NCBI RefSeq assembly: GCF_018310695.1
Contig: NZ_JAGXCY010000002.1
Location: forward strand, 1 to 64,000
Direction of reading: 5' to 3'
Source of the DNA: Paenibacillus sp. Marseille-Q4541
GTDB lineage: Bacteria > Bacillota > Bacilli > Paenibacillales > Paenibacillaceae
Length of the DNA stretch: 64,000 nt
A program made the position numbers and the translations under genes. The notes beneath the pieces are model-generated. The model saw only the letters and a program-made list of their open reading frames with translations. It ran no database searches and had not been told where the DNA came from. Each line of letters starts with the position of its first letter. Positions within the stretch are counted from its first letter, which is position 1. Shown here piece by piece: positions 44,317-54,278 of the stretch.

Positions 44317-44337
44317 AACCGCGTTTTACGCGGTTTC
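44317..44337 (-). terminator. Terminator of the carbamoyltransferase-like gene
   Basis: Stem AAACCGCG / CGCGGTTT with loop TTTTA and a T-run on the minus strand, 12 bases past the stop. Same core as the hairpin at 4704-4724. Confidence 0.85.
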
Positions 44338-44348
44338 GTTAAATCTCG

Positions 44349-45194
44349 TTAGTCCAGAAGACAATATAATACAATGGCTTGTTGGACATAGAGCAAATTC
44401 TTCTTAAACTCATATCCAACAAAATAATCCGAAGCAATCACGTCTTCATGAACCTCCTCGCCCCGAAAAAAAGGAGGACATGGATTTAACATTGCGTTTC
44501 GTTTCGTTAATTTCATTCTGGCTAAGCTGATTTGATATTTATCTATATATTCAGTCGTTCGTAACTCCTTTGGTAACGAGTCGGTCAAAATCACATCACT
44601 GTCCATTAAAATACGTTCAAGATTAGTGTGAAATTGATAGTTGCGGGTATTCTCACCTATTTGATAATCACTTGTGCAGACATGATTAAAATTGAGATTG
44701 AGTACGCGTGAAACATGCATCCATGATTTGAAGATATTCCCCGGTGGACCAACAAAAGTATACACTAGCTCTTTAAAGTGTTCTCTTCTTTTACTGATCG
44801 AATATAGATCGGATAAAATCTCACATGGATGATTATCAGATGTCATCGCATTGATGACAGGTATATCCGAGTGTCTACACAATTCTTGCAACTTTGAAAA
44901 ATCTGAATGTCTAACAATCATGCAGTCAGCCCAATTGGATATATATTTAATCACATCTCTTAACTCTTCCCTTTTATCCAAGGTTTCTGGAGGGAATAAG
45001 ATACATTCCCCGCCCAATTCTTTTATGCCTTTCTCAAAAGTAATTCTCGTTCTAAGACTAGATTCAGGAAAGAATAAGATAAAGGTTTTTCCAGCCAAAG
45101 ATTGTTTATGATTTTCACCTATCAATCGATCTGCTAAATTAAAAATGTCTGTTATCTGTATAGCTGAAAGATCTTTTACATCCAATAAGTTCAT
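44349..45194 (-). CDS. Divergent ornithine/aspartate carbamoyltransferase-family protein
   Basis: 281 residues, slightly short for the family (300-340). The carbamoyl-phosphate loop reads SSLRTR (45-50; STRTR is usual), HPCE stands at 122-125 instead of HPCQ, the second-domain loop GDGNN is replaced by GPPGNIFKSW, and the HCLP loop is NPCPP (237-241). RGEEV and the closing QQAIVLYCLL helix are kept. Fold and carbamoyl phosphate binding look preserved, but the amine substrate is probably not ornithine. A role in modifying a secondary metabolite is inference. Confidence 0.8.
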   Translation of the reverse strand: MNLLDVKDLSAIQITDIFNLADRLIGENHKQSLAGKTFILFFPESSLRTRITFEKGIKELGGECILFPPETLDKREELRDVIKYISNWADCMIVRHSDFSKLQELCRHSDIPVINAMTSDNHPCEILSDLYSISKRREHFKELVYTFVGPPGNIFKSWMHVSRVLNLNFNHVCTSDYQIGENTRNYQFHTNLERILMDSDVILTDSLPKELRTTEYIDKYQISLARMKLTKRNAMLNPCPPFFRGEEVHEDVIASDYFVGYEFKKNLLYVQQAIVLYCLLD

Positions 45195-45274
45195 GTATCC
45201 ACCCTACTTTCAGGACTCGGAATGAATTTATATTCATAAATATTGTGGCAACCTATATTTCATGGATCTACGTA

Positions 45275-45892
45275 TTAAAATTCATAGTGCTTTTGAAAAT
45301 AAGTCTTAATTATTCTCGAGTTGGAATACTGTTCATGAATTCCTGTCATTAGCTCCTTCCAATGCTGTTTCACTTCATAAAAATCCCCTTTTTCTATAAC
45401 GCCTTCGTCCATATTTTCATGTAGATAGCCAAATACGCCTTCTAAATCATCGATAACTTTTGTGTATGCACTGATATCATTTTCTGTTTGAACAATATCC
45501 ATGATGTTCGTTTTCACAGTCCCAAAAAAATCGGATACTTGGGAAAAAGAATCATACTCATTTTTATTTTTCGTTGTAATCCTCCAATGATTCGCGGCTA
45601 CTGCGGAAGAATGTTCTGCAACGTACATATCCGCAGCAATCGAACGTAGACGATCTTTCATTGCATCCAGTGGCATCGAATTCTTGTTCATATCCTCTTT
45701 AGTTAACTTAATTGAATAGAACGGTCCTTTTATTCCAAGCTCCATTATTCTATTCGTGAGTGAATAATAGGTTTGGTTTTCGGCATCGCTATACTTCTTG
45801 TATTGGTAATATGACAGTACCGTAGATAGTGCCAGCGCTACAATGATAATATAATAGATTGCTGGTTTGATTTTATTCTTCACTATTCTCAC
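45275..45892 (-). CDS. Membrane-anchored protein of unknown function
   Basis: 205 residues: basic N-terminus, one membrane helix at about 9-28, then a largely helical domain facing outside, with repeated charged and aromatic residues. No family recognised. It lies 80 bases upstream of the carbamoyltransferase-like gene on the same strand and might be co-transcribed. Confidence 0.65.
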   Translation of the reverse strand: MRIVKNKIKPAIYYIIIVALALSTVLSYYQYKKYSDAENQTYYSLTNRIMELGIKGPFYSIKLTKEDMNKNSMPLDAMKDRLRSIAADMYVAEHSSAVAANHWRITTKNKNEYDSFSQVSDFFGTVKTNIMDIVQTENDISAYTKVIDDLEGVFGYLHENMDEGVIEKGDFYEVKQHWKELMTGIHEQYSNSRIIKTYFQKHYEF

Positions 45893-46083
45893 CTTTCGTT
45901 TCTTTAAGGATAGTTATCTAATATACCATGGAAATATTTGCTTTACATCGTATTTATGCATTTTTATTTATAGCTAAATTCATGTTAAAGTATGATTATA
46001 GAATCTTTTAGTTTACAATTGATGTGAGATCTCTATACTTATAACTATGTGTTTGCTATTTTCAACTAGAGGAGGACTTTTTC

Positions 46084-47070
46084 TTGAGTAAAACTATTCA
46101 AATTGGTATCGTAGGATACGGTAATCTTGGCCGCGGTGTAGAACTCGCGATTGAACAAAATCCAGACATGGAGCTTGTAGCCATCTTTACTCGCCGTCAA
46201 CCAGAACAACTGACATCAACTAATGGCGTTGCGAAGTTCGAACATATTTCTACGGTTGAGCAGTATAAAGGCAAGATTGATGTCATGATTCTGTGCGGAG
46301 GATCTGCAACGGATCTACCTGAACAAACACCTGCAATCGCAAGTATGTTTAATACGGTAGACAGTTTTGACACACATGCAAAAATCCCTGAGTTCTTCGA
46401 TGCAGTTAACGAAGCAGCAGCGAAAGGAAACAATCTAAGTGTCATCTCTACTGGATGGGATCCAGGTCTGTTTTCTTTGAACCGTTTGCTTGCTGAATCT
46501 ATTCTTCCAGAAGGTAAGGACTTTACGTTTTGGGGCAAAGGCGTAAGTCAAGGTCACTCCGATGCAATTCGCCGCGTTCCAGGTGTAAAAGCAGGTGTAC
46601 AATACACAGTACCTGTTGAAGAAGTGATTGAAAGTATCCGTTCAGGAGAAACGCCGGAACTTGAAACAAGAGATAAGCATCTTCGTGAATGTTTCGTTGT
46701 AGCTGAAGAAGGTGCGGATCAAGAAGCGATTAGAGAAACGATCGTGTCGATGCCGAACTATTTCGCAGATTACAACACGACTGTTCATTTCATTACTGAA
46801 GAGCAATTAAAAGCTGAGCATCAAGGCATGCCTCACGGTGGATTTGTTATTCGCAGTGGTGTTACTGGAAAAGGTACAAAACAAATTATCGAATTCAGTT
46901 TGAAGCTTGAAAGCAATCCTGAGTTCACAGCTAGTGTACTTGTAGCTTATGCAAGAGCTGCATACCGTCTGAGCAATGAAGGACAAAAAGGAGCAAAAAC
47001 GGTTCTGGATATTCCATTTTCCTACCTGTCTCCAAAATCAGCGGCAGACCTTCGCCGTGAATTGTTATAA
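46084..47070 (+). CDS. ddh: meso-Diaminopimelate D-dehydrogenase
   Basis: 328 residues. N-terminal Rossmann motif GYGNLGRG; substrate-domain segments STGWDPGLFSLNR, KGVSQGHSDAIRRVPGVK and MPHGGFV are hallmarks of Ddh. It makes meso-diaminopimelate from tetrahydrodipicolinate, NADPH and ammonia in one step, feeding lysine and peptidoglycan. TTG start lies 8 bases past GAGGAGG. Single-gene unit with a strong terminator. Confidence 0.95.
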   Translation: MSKTIQIGIVGYGNLGRGVELAIEQNPDMELVAIFTRRQPEQLTSTNGVAKFEHISTVEQYKGKIDVMILCGGSATDLPEQTPAIASMFNTVDSFDTHAKIPEFFDAVNEAAAKGNNLSVISTGWDPGLFSLNRLLAESILPEGKDFTFWGKGVSQGHSDAIRRVPGVKAGVQYTVPVEEVIESIRSGETPELETRDKHLRECFVVAEEGADQEAIRETIVSMPNYFADYNTTVHFITEEQLKAEHQGMPHGGFVIRSGVTGKGTKQIIEFSLKLESNPEFTASVLVAYARAAYRLSNEGQKGAKTVLDIPFSYLSPKSAADLRRELL

Positions 47071-47080
47071 GATCGCATAC

Positions 47081-47116
47081 AAAAAGAACTTTCATCTACG
47101 GATGAAAGTTCTTTTT
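47081..47116 (+). terminator. Terminator of ddh
   Basis: A 16-bp perfect stem (47081-47096 with 47101-47116; core GAACTTTCATC) with loop TACG and a T-rich exit, ten bases past the stop. Confidence 0.95.
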
Positions 47117-47181
47117 GTTAAAGTCACAGCTGAGAATATTCATAGTTAAGTGGTTCGTTGTATTTTAATACGTTATTTTTG

Positions 47182-48255
47182 TTAAACCTCAACCATCCAC
47201 TCGAGCACATCACTCTTCTCGCCATTCTGAATTCCTGTCAATGTATCATATAACTTAGCTGACAATTCCCCTGTATCCCCACCGTTAATAACTAACTTCT
47301 TATCCTGCCAGTGTAGTTCGCCAATTGGGGAAATCACGGCTGCCGTTCCTGTACCGAATGCCTCTTCCAATGTACCGCTAAGATAGGCCTCATACAATTC
47401 ATCGATGGATATCATCCGTTCTTCAGTAGGAATATTCCATAGCTTTAGTAATTGAAGTATTGAATTCCGAACGACCCCATCCAAAATACTCCCATTCAAA
47501 GCTGGAGTTATTACCTTTCCACCCACCTTAAAGAAGACATTCATGCTTCCGACTTCTTCTATGTATTTTCGGTGAACGCCATCAAGCCATAATACCTGTG
47601 CAAAACCTTGTGCAGACACATCCGCTTGCGCTTTTAATCCAGCAGCATAATTCCCTGCTGTTTTTGCCATTCCGATTCCGCCTTTTACGGCTCGAACATA
47701 TTCAGATTCTACATAGATTTTCACAGGATGAATACCTTCCGGGTAATAAGATCCGACAGGAGATAAAATGATAATAAATTGATGGTGAGTTGATGTTGAC
47801 GCGCCAAGAGAAGGTTCCGTTGCTATGATGAAAGGACGAATATATAAAGATGTTCCTTTTTCAGTAGGAATCCAGTCCTGATCGATTTGAATTAGCTCCT
47901 TCAATGCTTGAAGCACAAAACTCTCGTCAATCGGTGGAATGTCTATGCGTTCGTTAGATAAATTGAGCCGTTTGAAATTTTTCTGCGGCCGGAAAAGAAG
48001 GATTCTTTGATCTGCTGTACGATACGCTTTCAGCCCTTCAAATACAGTTTGACCATAATGAAATACCTTTGCCGCAGGATCCAGTGAGATGGGCTGATAC
48101 GGTATAATCCGCGGATTTTCCCAACCCTGTTCCTCCCCATTGTAATCCATCATAAACATGTGATCTGTATAGTACTTTCCAAAACCTAGCTCATCTGCAG
48201 CTGGTTTCTGTTTTTTAGCATCCGTGAGCTGGGTTTTAATAGAATAAGCCATCAT
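47182..48255 (-). CDS. ilvE: Branched-chain amino-acid aminotransferase
   Basis: About 357 residues, fold-type IV PLP enzyme. VFHYGQTVFEGLKAYR near the N-terminus, the PLP lysine in GMAKTAGNYAAGL, EEVGSMNVFF and FGTGTAAVISPI identify the eukaryote-like BCAT branch also common in Firmicutes. Last step of Leu, Ile and Val synthesis. I start at the ATG at 48255, 10 bases after GGGGAAGG; an earlier ATG touches that site. Divergent from a LysR gene that may regulate it. Confidence 0.93.
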   Translation of the reverse strand: MMAYSIKTQLTDAKKQKPAADELGFGKYYTDHMFMMDYNGEEQGWENPRIIPYQPISLDPAAKVFHYGQTVFEGLKAYRTADQRILLFRPQKNFKRLNLSNERIDIPPIDESFVLQALKELIQIDQDWIPTEKGTSLYIRPFIIATEPSLGASTSTHHQFIIILSPVGSYYPEGIHPVKIYVESEYVRAVKGGIGMAKTAGNYAAGLKAQADVSAQGFAQVLWLDGVHRKYIEEVGSMNVFFKVGGKVITPALNGSILDGVVRNSILQLLKLWNIPTEERMISIDELYEAYLSGTLEEAFGTGTAAVISPIGELHWQDKKLVINGGDTGELSAKLYDTLTGIQNGEKSDVLEWMVEV

Positions 48256-48378
48256 TAACACCATACCTTCCCCGTGTTCTTATTTGTGTTGAATTGTAGC
48301 ACCTCTTGAAGTATATTGAAAATATCTTTTTTATAGCATAAATATACCTTTTGAGTATGTTTGTTGGGGGTCAAAACG

Positions 48379-49293
48379 ATGGATATTCGACAGCTTCGTT
48401 ACTTTCTAGCCATAGCGAATGAAGGACAGATCACACGTGCGGCTAAAGTATTAAACATGGAACAACCACCACTCAGCCGTCAACTGAAGCAGATGGAGCA
48501 GGAGCTAAATGTCACGTTATTTGATCGAAGTGGACATAAATTAAAACTGACACATGCGGGAGAAATTTTACGACAAAAAGCGGAAGTGCTTGTTCAGCAA
48601 TTTCATGAAACGATACAGGAAGTGAAAGAAGTAGATGAAGGTGTGCTCGGTGTACTTTCCATCGGTTCCGTTGTATCTTGTATTTCCCTACTGCCCCCAA
48701 AAATCGGGAGATTCCGTGAGCTCTACCCCGATGTGACTTTTAAAATTCGAGAAGGTGATCATTTTCTACTTGGAAAGCAATTGGAGAAAAGGAATATTGA
48801 ACTCATCGTAGCCAGACTTCCTTTTGAAGCTGCTTCCGAATCCAATTCATATTCCATTCTTCCTCTGCCATCTGATCCCTTTGTCGCTATTCTTCCAAGG
48901 GATTGGAGCCTAGCTTCATCTCATGAATCGATCAAATTACATGAGCTCGCGGACATCCCATTTCTAACTTTAAAAACAGATGAGACGACTGCTATGCATA
49001 ACCGGGTGATGAGTGAATGCAGACGTCATGGCTTCGAGCCAACCGTCATTTGTGAATGTTCCAGCGTGGCGATCATCATTGCGCTTGTGGCATCAGGTAT
49101 TGGAGCAACCATTCTTCCAAAATCCGTTATGGCCTCATTTCCATTATCTGTGATCAAAATGCTGCCTATTGCTGACATTGATTCCGAGTCCGATGTAGGG
49201 ATCATTTGGTTAAAAGATCGCTATCTATCTAAAAGTGCTCGTCATTTTATCGATATGTTTATTGAAGAAGACCTAACCCCTCTCTCTTCCTGA
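48379..49293 (+). CDS. LysR-family transcriptional regulator
   Basis: 304 residues. N-terminal winged helix (DIRQLRYFLAIANEGQITRAAKVLNMEQPPLSRQLKQME) and a periplasmic-binding-like effector domain. ATG at 48379 after GGGGG. The 120-base divergent gap to ilvE is AT-rich and contains ATAGCATAAATATAC-like sequence that could hold a LysR box (T-N11-A). Related CcpC/YwfK-type regulators sense citrate or similar acids; the effector here is unknown. Confidence 0.92.
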   Translation: MDIRQLRYFLAIANEGQITRAAKVLNMEQPPLSRQLKQMEQELNVTLFDRSGHKLKLTHAGEILRQKAEVLVQQFHETIQEVKEVDEGVLGVLSIGSVVSCISLLPPKIGRFRELYPDVTFKIREGDHFLLGKQLEKRNIELIVARLPFEAASESNSYSILPLPSDPFVAILPRDWSLASSHESIKLHELADIPFLTLKTDETTAMHNRVMSECRRHGFEPTVICECSSVAIIIALVASGIGATILPKSVMASFPLSVIKMLPIADIDSESDVGIIWLKDRYLSKSARHFIDMFIEEDLTPLSS

Positions 49294-49327
49294 TTTCTCT
49301 CTTGGAACATCGGTTCACTTTCTTCAT

Positions 49328-49876
49328 TTATACTAGTCTTCTACTAACAATTACTGGTGCGCTAACGCATTTATTATTCATGTACTCGGGCTTAATAATA
49401 GATACTTCATCTATTATTACTGTAAGCTCTTGTATTCTTGTATTACAATAATGGATTGCTTCTAAGAGTTTCTCTTGGGTCAACCTATTTGCTATAGTAC
49501 AATGAGGGATCCAGTTGTTTGGTTTATAAAGAGGATTTGAACTTTCCTCATACATTATAAATTTATGATGGTGAACATTATGAAAAGTAATTAACTCTTG
49601 TGTCGGTGTAGGAGCGATAAATAAAGTACCTGTATTAACAAACATTCCTAACGTACTTAGTTTCATTTCAAATTTGGGTATATTCCTGTAAACTGCTTCA
49701 AATGTATCAATCAATTCCTTACTATGTAACTCGTTATAACTAGCCAATGTAATATGCGGCCTTCTCTCACTCACTTCCTCAGCGTACTTTGAGATACCCC
49801 CAACACTAAGTTCCACCCATAACTGCTTCATATACGCTTCTGTTTCAACATCAAAATGAATAACAACTCCGTACAT
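49328..49876 (-). CDS. 2H phosphoesterase / 2'-5' RNA ligase family protein
   Basis: 182 residues with the two HxT motifs of the LigT/2H superfamily: PHITLA near residue 40 and PHCTIA near residue 124. These hydrolyse 2',3'-cyclic phosphates on RNA ends or small nucleotides. ATG 49876. Transcribed alone between a convergent LysR gene and the codBA unit. Confidence 0.88.
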   Translation of the reverse strand: MYGVVIHFDVETEAYMKQLWVELSVGGISKYAEEVSERRPHITLASYNELHSKELIDTFEAVYRNIPKFEMKLSTLGMFVNTGTLFIAPTPTQELITFHNVHHHKFIMYEESSNPLYKPNNWIPHCTIANRLTQEKLLEAIHYCNTRIQELTVIIDEVSIIKPEYMNNKCVSAPVIVSRRLV

Positions 49877-50021
49877 GCCCTCACTCCATTATTTTGTAAT
49901 CATTAAATCTATTACGGTCTACCCTTTACGATTTTCTTGATGCTCTTTATATTTTCCCTCTTAGTTAGTTAACTTCCTCCAATTAATCTTATTATTCTTG
50001 CGGAGGATCGAAATATGAAAT

Positions 50022-50062
50022 AAAAAACCTGTACGGAACCGGATCGGTCCATACAGGTTTTT
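50022..50062 (-). terminator. Terminator of the codBA operon
   Basis: Arms AAAAAACCTGTA and TACAGGTTTTTT with further pairs inside (GGA/TCC), then T-run on the minus strand, 20 bases past the codA stop. Confidence 0.9.
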
Positions 50063-50083
50063 TGCATTGTATATTCTGTTCAA

Positions 50084-51352
50084 TTACTTATTAAAGTTGA
50101 CCTTCTCCGGACCGTCACCCAGAACGATGGAAGTCTCCTGTGGCTTCGTTTCTGCGATTTTTTTGCCGGCTCTAAAGGAATAAAGGACCGCTGCCTGTTT
50201 GCGGATTGCCTCATATTCATTCTCTGCTGCGAGAACGATGAAGTTTGCAGGATTCCCTTCTTCGATGCCATATTGATCTTCAATGTGTAGTGTTCTTGCA
50301 CTGTTTTTCGTGATGAGGTCAATGGAATTCACGATTTGATCGTAGCCCAAGAGCTGCGAAGCATGAATCCCCATATGAAGCACTTGCAGCATATTTCCTG
50401 TACCCAGCGGGTACCATGGATCAAAGATATCGTCATGACCAAAGCAGATGTTAAGGCCCGCTTCCTGCAGCTCTTTCACACGAGTCAACCCTCTTCGTTT
50501 CGGATACGTATCAAAACGTCCTTGAAGGTGAATGTTCACCAGCGGATTGGATACGAAGTTCAGATCAGCCATTTTTAACAATCTGAATAATTTATAAGTG
50601 TACGCATCATTATAAGATCCCATAGCCGTAGTATGGCTGGCTGTCGTGCGCGCGCCGAGTCCCCGTTCATAGGCTTCTTTGGCAACAACTTCAACAAAAC
50701 GAGACTGTTCATCGTCGATTTCGTCACAATGGATATCGATGAGACGGTCATATTTTTCCGCGAGGTCAAACGCGATTTTCATCGACTCCACGCCGTATTC
50801 TCTTGTGAATTCGAAATGCGGAATCCCGCCGACCACATCAACGCCCATCTTCAGCGATTCTTCCAACAGCTCGGCTCCGTTCGGATAGGAGAGAATACCT
50901 TCCTGCGGGAAAGCAACAAGTTGAATATCGACATAAGGTGCCAATTCTTCCTTCACTTCAAGCATGGCTTTGACTGCAGTTAAGCTTGGATCTGTGACGT
51001 CCACATGGGTACGGACATGTTGAATACCTTGGGCTATTTGCCATTTTAGAGCTGTTTTGGAACGAGTTTTAACATCTTCATGTGTCAAAAACGCTTTTCG
51101 CTCTGACCAGCGCTGGATTCCTTCAAAAAGTGTCCCGCTCAAGTTCCATTCCGGCTCACCTGCCGTTAAGGTGGTGTCTAAGTGGATATGCGGCTCTATG
51201 AATGGAGGCAACACTAGTGAACCATTCACGTTAATGATCTCATCATTTGTGTTTGCTTCGAGCTCCTGCGTAATCTTCTCAAACTTTCCTTCTTTCACGA
51301 CAATATTCCATAGACCTTCTTTACCCCGCAATTTTGCATTTTGTATTATCAT
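50084..51352 (-). CDS. codA: Cytosine deaminase
   Basis: 422 residues, amidohydrolase superfamily. Metal ligands are visible in EPHIHLD, DIHCDE and [15 protein letters not shown] is typical of CodA. Converts cytosine to uracil plus ammonia, which uracil phosphoribosyltransferase then salvages. Its start lies 32 bases inside the permease gene, so translation is coupled. Second gene of codBA, controlled by the leader at 52644-52799. Confidence 0.95.
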   Translation of the reverse strand: MIIQNAKLRGKEGLWNIVVKEGKFEKITQELEANTNDEIINVNGSLVLPPFIEPHIHLDTTLTAGEPEWNLSGTLFEGIQRWSERKAFLTHEDVKTRSKTALKWQIAQGIQHVRTHVDVTDPSLTAVKAMLEVKEELAPYVDIQLVAFPQEGILSYPNGAELLEESLKMGVDVVGGIPHFEFTREYGVESMKIAFDLAEKYDRLIDIHCDEIDDEQSRFVEVVAKEAYERGLGARTTASHTTAMGSYNDAYTYKLFRLLKMADLNFVSNPLVNIHLQGRFDTYPKRRGLTRVKELQEAGLNICFGHDDIFDPWYPLGTGNMLQVLHMGIHASQLLGYDQIVNSIDLITKNSARTLHIEDQYGIEEGNPANFIVLAAENEYEAIRKQAAVLYSFRAGKKIAETKPQETSIVLGDGPEKVNFNK

Positions 51353-52598
51353 TTGTTATCACCTTTTCTTTGGATATTTTTGTAGAAAAAACTCCCATTA
51401 GCACGACATAAACAACGGCTGTACCGAGGAGCGCATTAAGTGGTGTAATACCCGGAGCCAGCTGTGCAAAAGCAACCCCGATCGCCCAGGCAAGGATTGC
51501 CATCCAATTAATCTTTTTAAATGTCATGCTGGAGAACGTTTGATAATTTCTCCGTTTGATGAAGAAATAATCAGCTATGATGATCGCGCCAATGGATGGG
51601 ACTGCCGCACCGAGTACATTAAGAAAGCTAACGAAATTGTTATACATCCACATCGCAAATACAGTACCAATTACGCCATTCAAGACGACGAAAAATTTCT
51701 TGGATATCTTGGTAATGTTCGCAAAGCCTAAACCTGAAGCATAAAGTGCGTTATCATTCGTTGTCCAAATATTCAGACCTAGAACGATTATAGCCGGAAT
51801 GATAAGCCCTTGCAGAAACATGACTTCCGAAATATCTGCCAAGTTGTAAGCCATCGCACCGACTGCTCCGAACAGGAACATCAAGGAATTACCTAAGAAA
51901 AATGCGATGACGGTTGCAGTGACTGCTTGTTTGGAAGTCCGGGCGAACCTCGCAAAGTCAGGTGTCAGCGTACCTCCGCTAATAAATGATCCGATACAGA
52001 TCGTCAAGGCAGCTGCAACAGATAGAGTCTCTGTTGGTGTATAATCGAGCAAACCTTGCAAACCGCCAAGCTTGTCAACCCCTTCAAACATGGAGTAACC
52101 GCCAAGGATCGTAATGGCTGGTACCGCGATATATCCTAAAATAACAAGTGACTTCATTCCATAGATCGCTGAAGCGGTCATGGCCAGACCAAAAATGAAA
52201 ATTAACAAGTATACATTCCAATCCATCGCTTTAGCTACCGGTACGGCAAACATTGCAACCCCGACGCCAAACCAGCCCACTTGCGTAAATCCTAATAAAA
52301 AGGAAGGAAGATACGAACCTTTTTCACCAAAAGCGTACTTTGCCAGCAGGTGTGTGGATAATCCAGTTTTTGCCGCAATATGCGCAAGTGCACCGGTATA
52401 AATGCCAAGCACCAAATTTCCTCCAAGTACAATCGCTGCGAACTCCATAAATGTTAAACTAATGCCAAGCTCTCCCCCAGCCAGCATGCTCGCCGAAAAA
52501 AAGGTGAAGCCTAACATAACGGATAACGTCTTCCAAAAATTGTTTCTCTGCGTTTTCGGTACCTCTTGCCACGAAAACTCTTGGTCATTTTTACTCAT
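51321..52598 (-). CDS. codB: Cytosine permease
   Basis: 425 residues, about twelve membrane helices, NCS1 family. The stretches [24 protein letters not shown] and [16 protein letters not shown] match CodB. Symports cytosine with cations to feed codA. The GGAGGT site and ATG lie about 45 bases after the attenuator hairpin. First gene of the operon. Confidence 0.95.
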   Translation of the reverse strand: MSKNDQEFSWQEVPKTQRNNFWKTLSVMLGFTFFSASMLAGGELGISLTFMEFAAIVLGGNLVLGIYTGALAHIAAKTGLSTHLLAKYAFGEKGSYLPSFLLGFTQVGWFGVGVAMFAVPVAKAMDWNVYLLIFIFGLAMTASAIYGMKSLVILGYIAVPAITILGGYSMFEGVDKLGGLQGLLDYTPTETLSVAAALTICIGSFISGGTLTPDFARFARTSKQAVTATVIAFFLGNSLMFLFGAVGAMAYNLADISEVMFLQGLIIPAIIVLGLNIWTTNDNALYASGLGFANITKISKKFFVVLNGVIGTVFAMWMYNNFVSFLNVLGAAVPSIGAIIIADYFFIKRRNYQTFSSMTFKKINWMAILAWAIGVAFAQLAPGITPLNALLGTAVVYVVLMGVFSTKISKEKVITNDNTKCKIAG

Positions 52599-52643
52599 CA
52601 GAATACCTCCATATCAAAGTTTCCTGATACCAAATAAGCAGAA

Positions 52644-52799
52644 AAAAGAGACTAATCGTCGTCGTTAAACTGACAATTAGCCTCTTTTGTGCATCATAAC
52701 CCGCGCGAAGGTACAGAGCATCCCTAAACAGAATATGCCCCACTTCACGCCGATTACAAAAATCCGCTGTCCTTGCCAGCCTCTCTGGACTGATTTAAA
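52644..52799 (-). promoter_or_regulatory. PyrR-type attenuator leader of codBA
   Basis: The leader starts with a PyrR-binding motif: TCCAGAGAGGCTGGCAAGG on the minus strand at about 52788-52770, close to the Bacillus pyr anti-antiterminator consensus. About 80 bases further on is a terminator (arms near 52687-52672 and 52660-52645, AGAGGCTAAT against ATTAGTCTCT, then TTTTTT). By analogy with pyr operons, UMP-bound PyrR would stabilise the first hairpin and allow termination, so codBA is expressed when pyrimidines are low. The intervening antiterminator pairing was not worked out fully. Confidence 0.8.
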
Positions 52800-52823
52800 G
52801 GTACCAGTATTTAATTAGGTTCT

Positions 52824-52852
52824 ATTATTTTAGAAAATCATCAATGTGTCAA
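52824..52852 (-). promoter_or_regulatory. Sigma-A promoter of codBA
   Basis: TTGACA (52852-52847) and AATAAT (52829-52824) with exactly 17 bases between, placing the transcript start some 20 bases before the PyrR motif. Confidence 0.7.
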
Positions 52853-52975
52853 TGTAATTATTATCCAGACTGGATCAATCCCTGAATAAGTCATAACGGT
52901 TCTACCGAAGTCCAATTCCTGTATCATTTGATACGTAAGACTTTTCGTGGATAATAAATAGCATTCTTCTAACTT

Positions 52976-53389
52976 TTATGCATTTATAGATTTTTCATAT
53001 TCTCTCAGTAGTTCTGATACCAATACACCATTGATCTTCATTCCATCCACATTACAATCATTAATTTGAAGATCCGTTAAATTACAATTTGTTATTTCAC
53101 TACCTTCTAAATTGCAATTTTCAAACCGAATCGGATTTTGCTTAGCTTCAGGATGATAGTTAGGATGACCTTCAGGAGGCATACCGATATTATGAATGTA
53201 GGCACCTCCGAGTTGTGCACCATCTATTTCTAGATTACTTAGGTTGGCATCAGTAATGATAGTTCCAGCGAATGAAACATTCTCAAAGTATATTCGTTCT
53301 AATCCGGCACATATGAATCTTGAACCGTCAAGACATGCATTTTTCACATCAAGAATTTTAGTTGTATTTACTAATTCTATTTGTTCCAT
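52976..53389 (-). CDS. Pentapeptide-repeat protein
   Basis: 137 residues with pentapeptide-type A(D/N)LxN repeats in two blocks (TDANLSNLEIDGAQLGGA and ENCNLEGSEITNCNLTDLQINDCNVDG), forming a right-handed quadrilateral beta-helix. Short members of this type are common in bacilli; some protect gyrase, most have no known role. ATG after AGGAGG. Single gene. Confidence 0.88.
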   Translation of the reverse strand: MEQIELVNTTKILDVKNACLDGSRFICAGLERIYFENVSFAGTIITDANLSNLEIDGAQLGGAYIHNIGMPPEGHPNYHPEAKQNPIRFENCNLEGSEITNCNLTDLQINDCNVDGMKINGVLVSELLREYEKSINA

Positions 53390-53479
53390 AAATAGCGCCT
53401 CCTAGTATTGAATACATTACTTATTTACGATGAACACTACAAATTATACTATTTATTTCCAATTATGTGAATGTAAAAA

Positions 53480-53512
53480 AACCCCTCATCCCAAGAGAAG
53501 AGGAGCACTCAA
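53480..53512 (-). terminator. Weak terminator after the phn operon
   Basis: On the minus strand CTCCTC and GAGGGG can pair around a loop of about 12 bases, followed by seven Ts. It lies some 40 bases past the phnL stop. The short stem makes it tentative. Confidence 0.45.
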
Positions 53513-53548
53513 ATCATCCTACTTATCATAAAAAAGTTACCATTATCT

Positions 53549-54253
53549 TTATACTACTTGAAATTCACCCTTATTAATCCGGTACTCCCTACTACAGAGA
53601 CTCTCCATAAATTCCAAATCATGAAAAATACCGAGCATCGTCGTTCCTTCTCTCATAAGCTGTTCAATCAGTATCTTCACTTTTTCCTTCGAAGCCTGAT
53701 CAAGACTGGCTGTTGGCTCGTCAAGAAGTAAAAGCCTAGGACGCTTGACCATGGCTCTAGCAATATTCAGTCTAAGCTTTTCTCCACCTGAAAATGTTGC
53801 AGGATAACTGTCCCAAAGGCCTCGCTCTAGTTCAAAATGTGTCAGCATTCGGACTGTCTCATCTTCAGCAAATTCCAAATCATGTCCCATTTCAAGCACG
53901 GCTTGACGGACAAGTTCTCTCGCTGTCGTTCTCGGCATCACACTTAAAAACTGGGAAACATAGCCGATTTCATACCTGCGGAGATGAGTAATTATTCTTT
54001 CGGGCGCATAAGCTAGATTGATCATGCCAAGTTGTTCTGAGTTATACCAAATATCCCCATCATGAGGTAGGTAGGTACGGTAGACGCATTTTAAAATGGT
54101 GGATTTCCCACTCCCACTTTTCCCCGTGATACCTACGAACTCTCCTTCTTTCACATGCAAGTTGACATCATGAAGTGCGGTAATCCTTTGATCCATATGA
54201 TGTAGAGTAAAGGTTTTGGACAAATTTTCAATAGACAAAAGACTTTTTCCCAT
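53549..54253 (-). CDS. phnL: C-P lyase system protein PhnL
   Basis: 234 residues, ABC-type ATPase. Walker A GKSGSGKST, signature FSGGEKLR, Walker B LLLLDEPT. In the C-P lyase pathway PhnL helps the PhnGHI complex link the phosphonate to ribose of ATP. Last gene of the operon; AAGGAG 8 bases before the ATG. It follows phnM, an order different from E. coli (K-L-M). Confidence 0.93.
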   Translation of the reverse strand: MGKSLLSIENLSKTFTLHHMDQRITALHDVNLHVKEGEFVGITGKSGSGKSTILKCVYRTYLPHDGDIWYNSEQLGMINLAYAPERIITHLRRYEIGYVSQFLSVMPRTTARELVRQAVLEMGHDLEFAEDETVRMLTHFELERGLWDSYPATFSGGEKLRLNIARAMVKRPRLLLLDEPTASLDQASKEKVKILIEQLMREGTTMLGIFHDLEFMESLCSREYRINKGEFQVV

Positions 54254-54278
54254 CCGATATGCTCCTTCGTCTTCCTTT

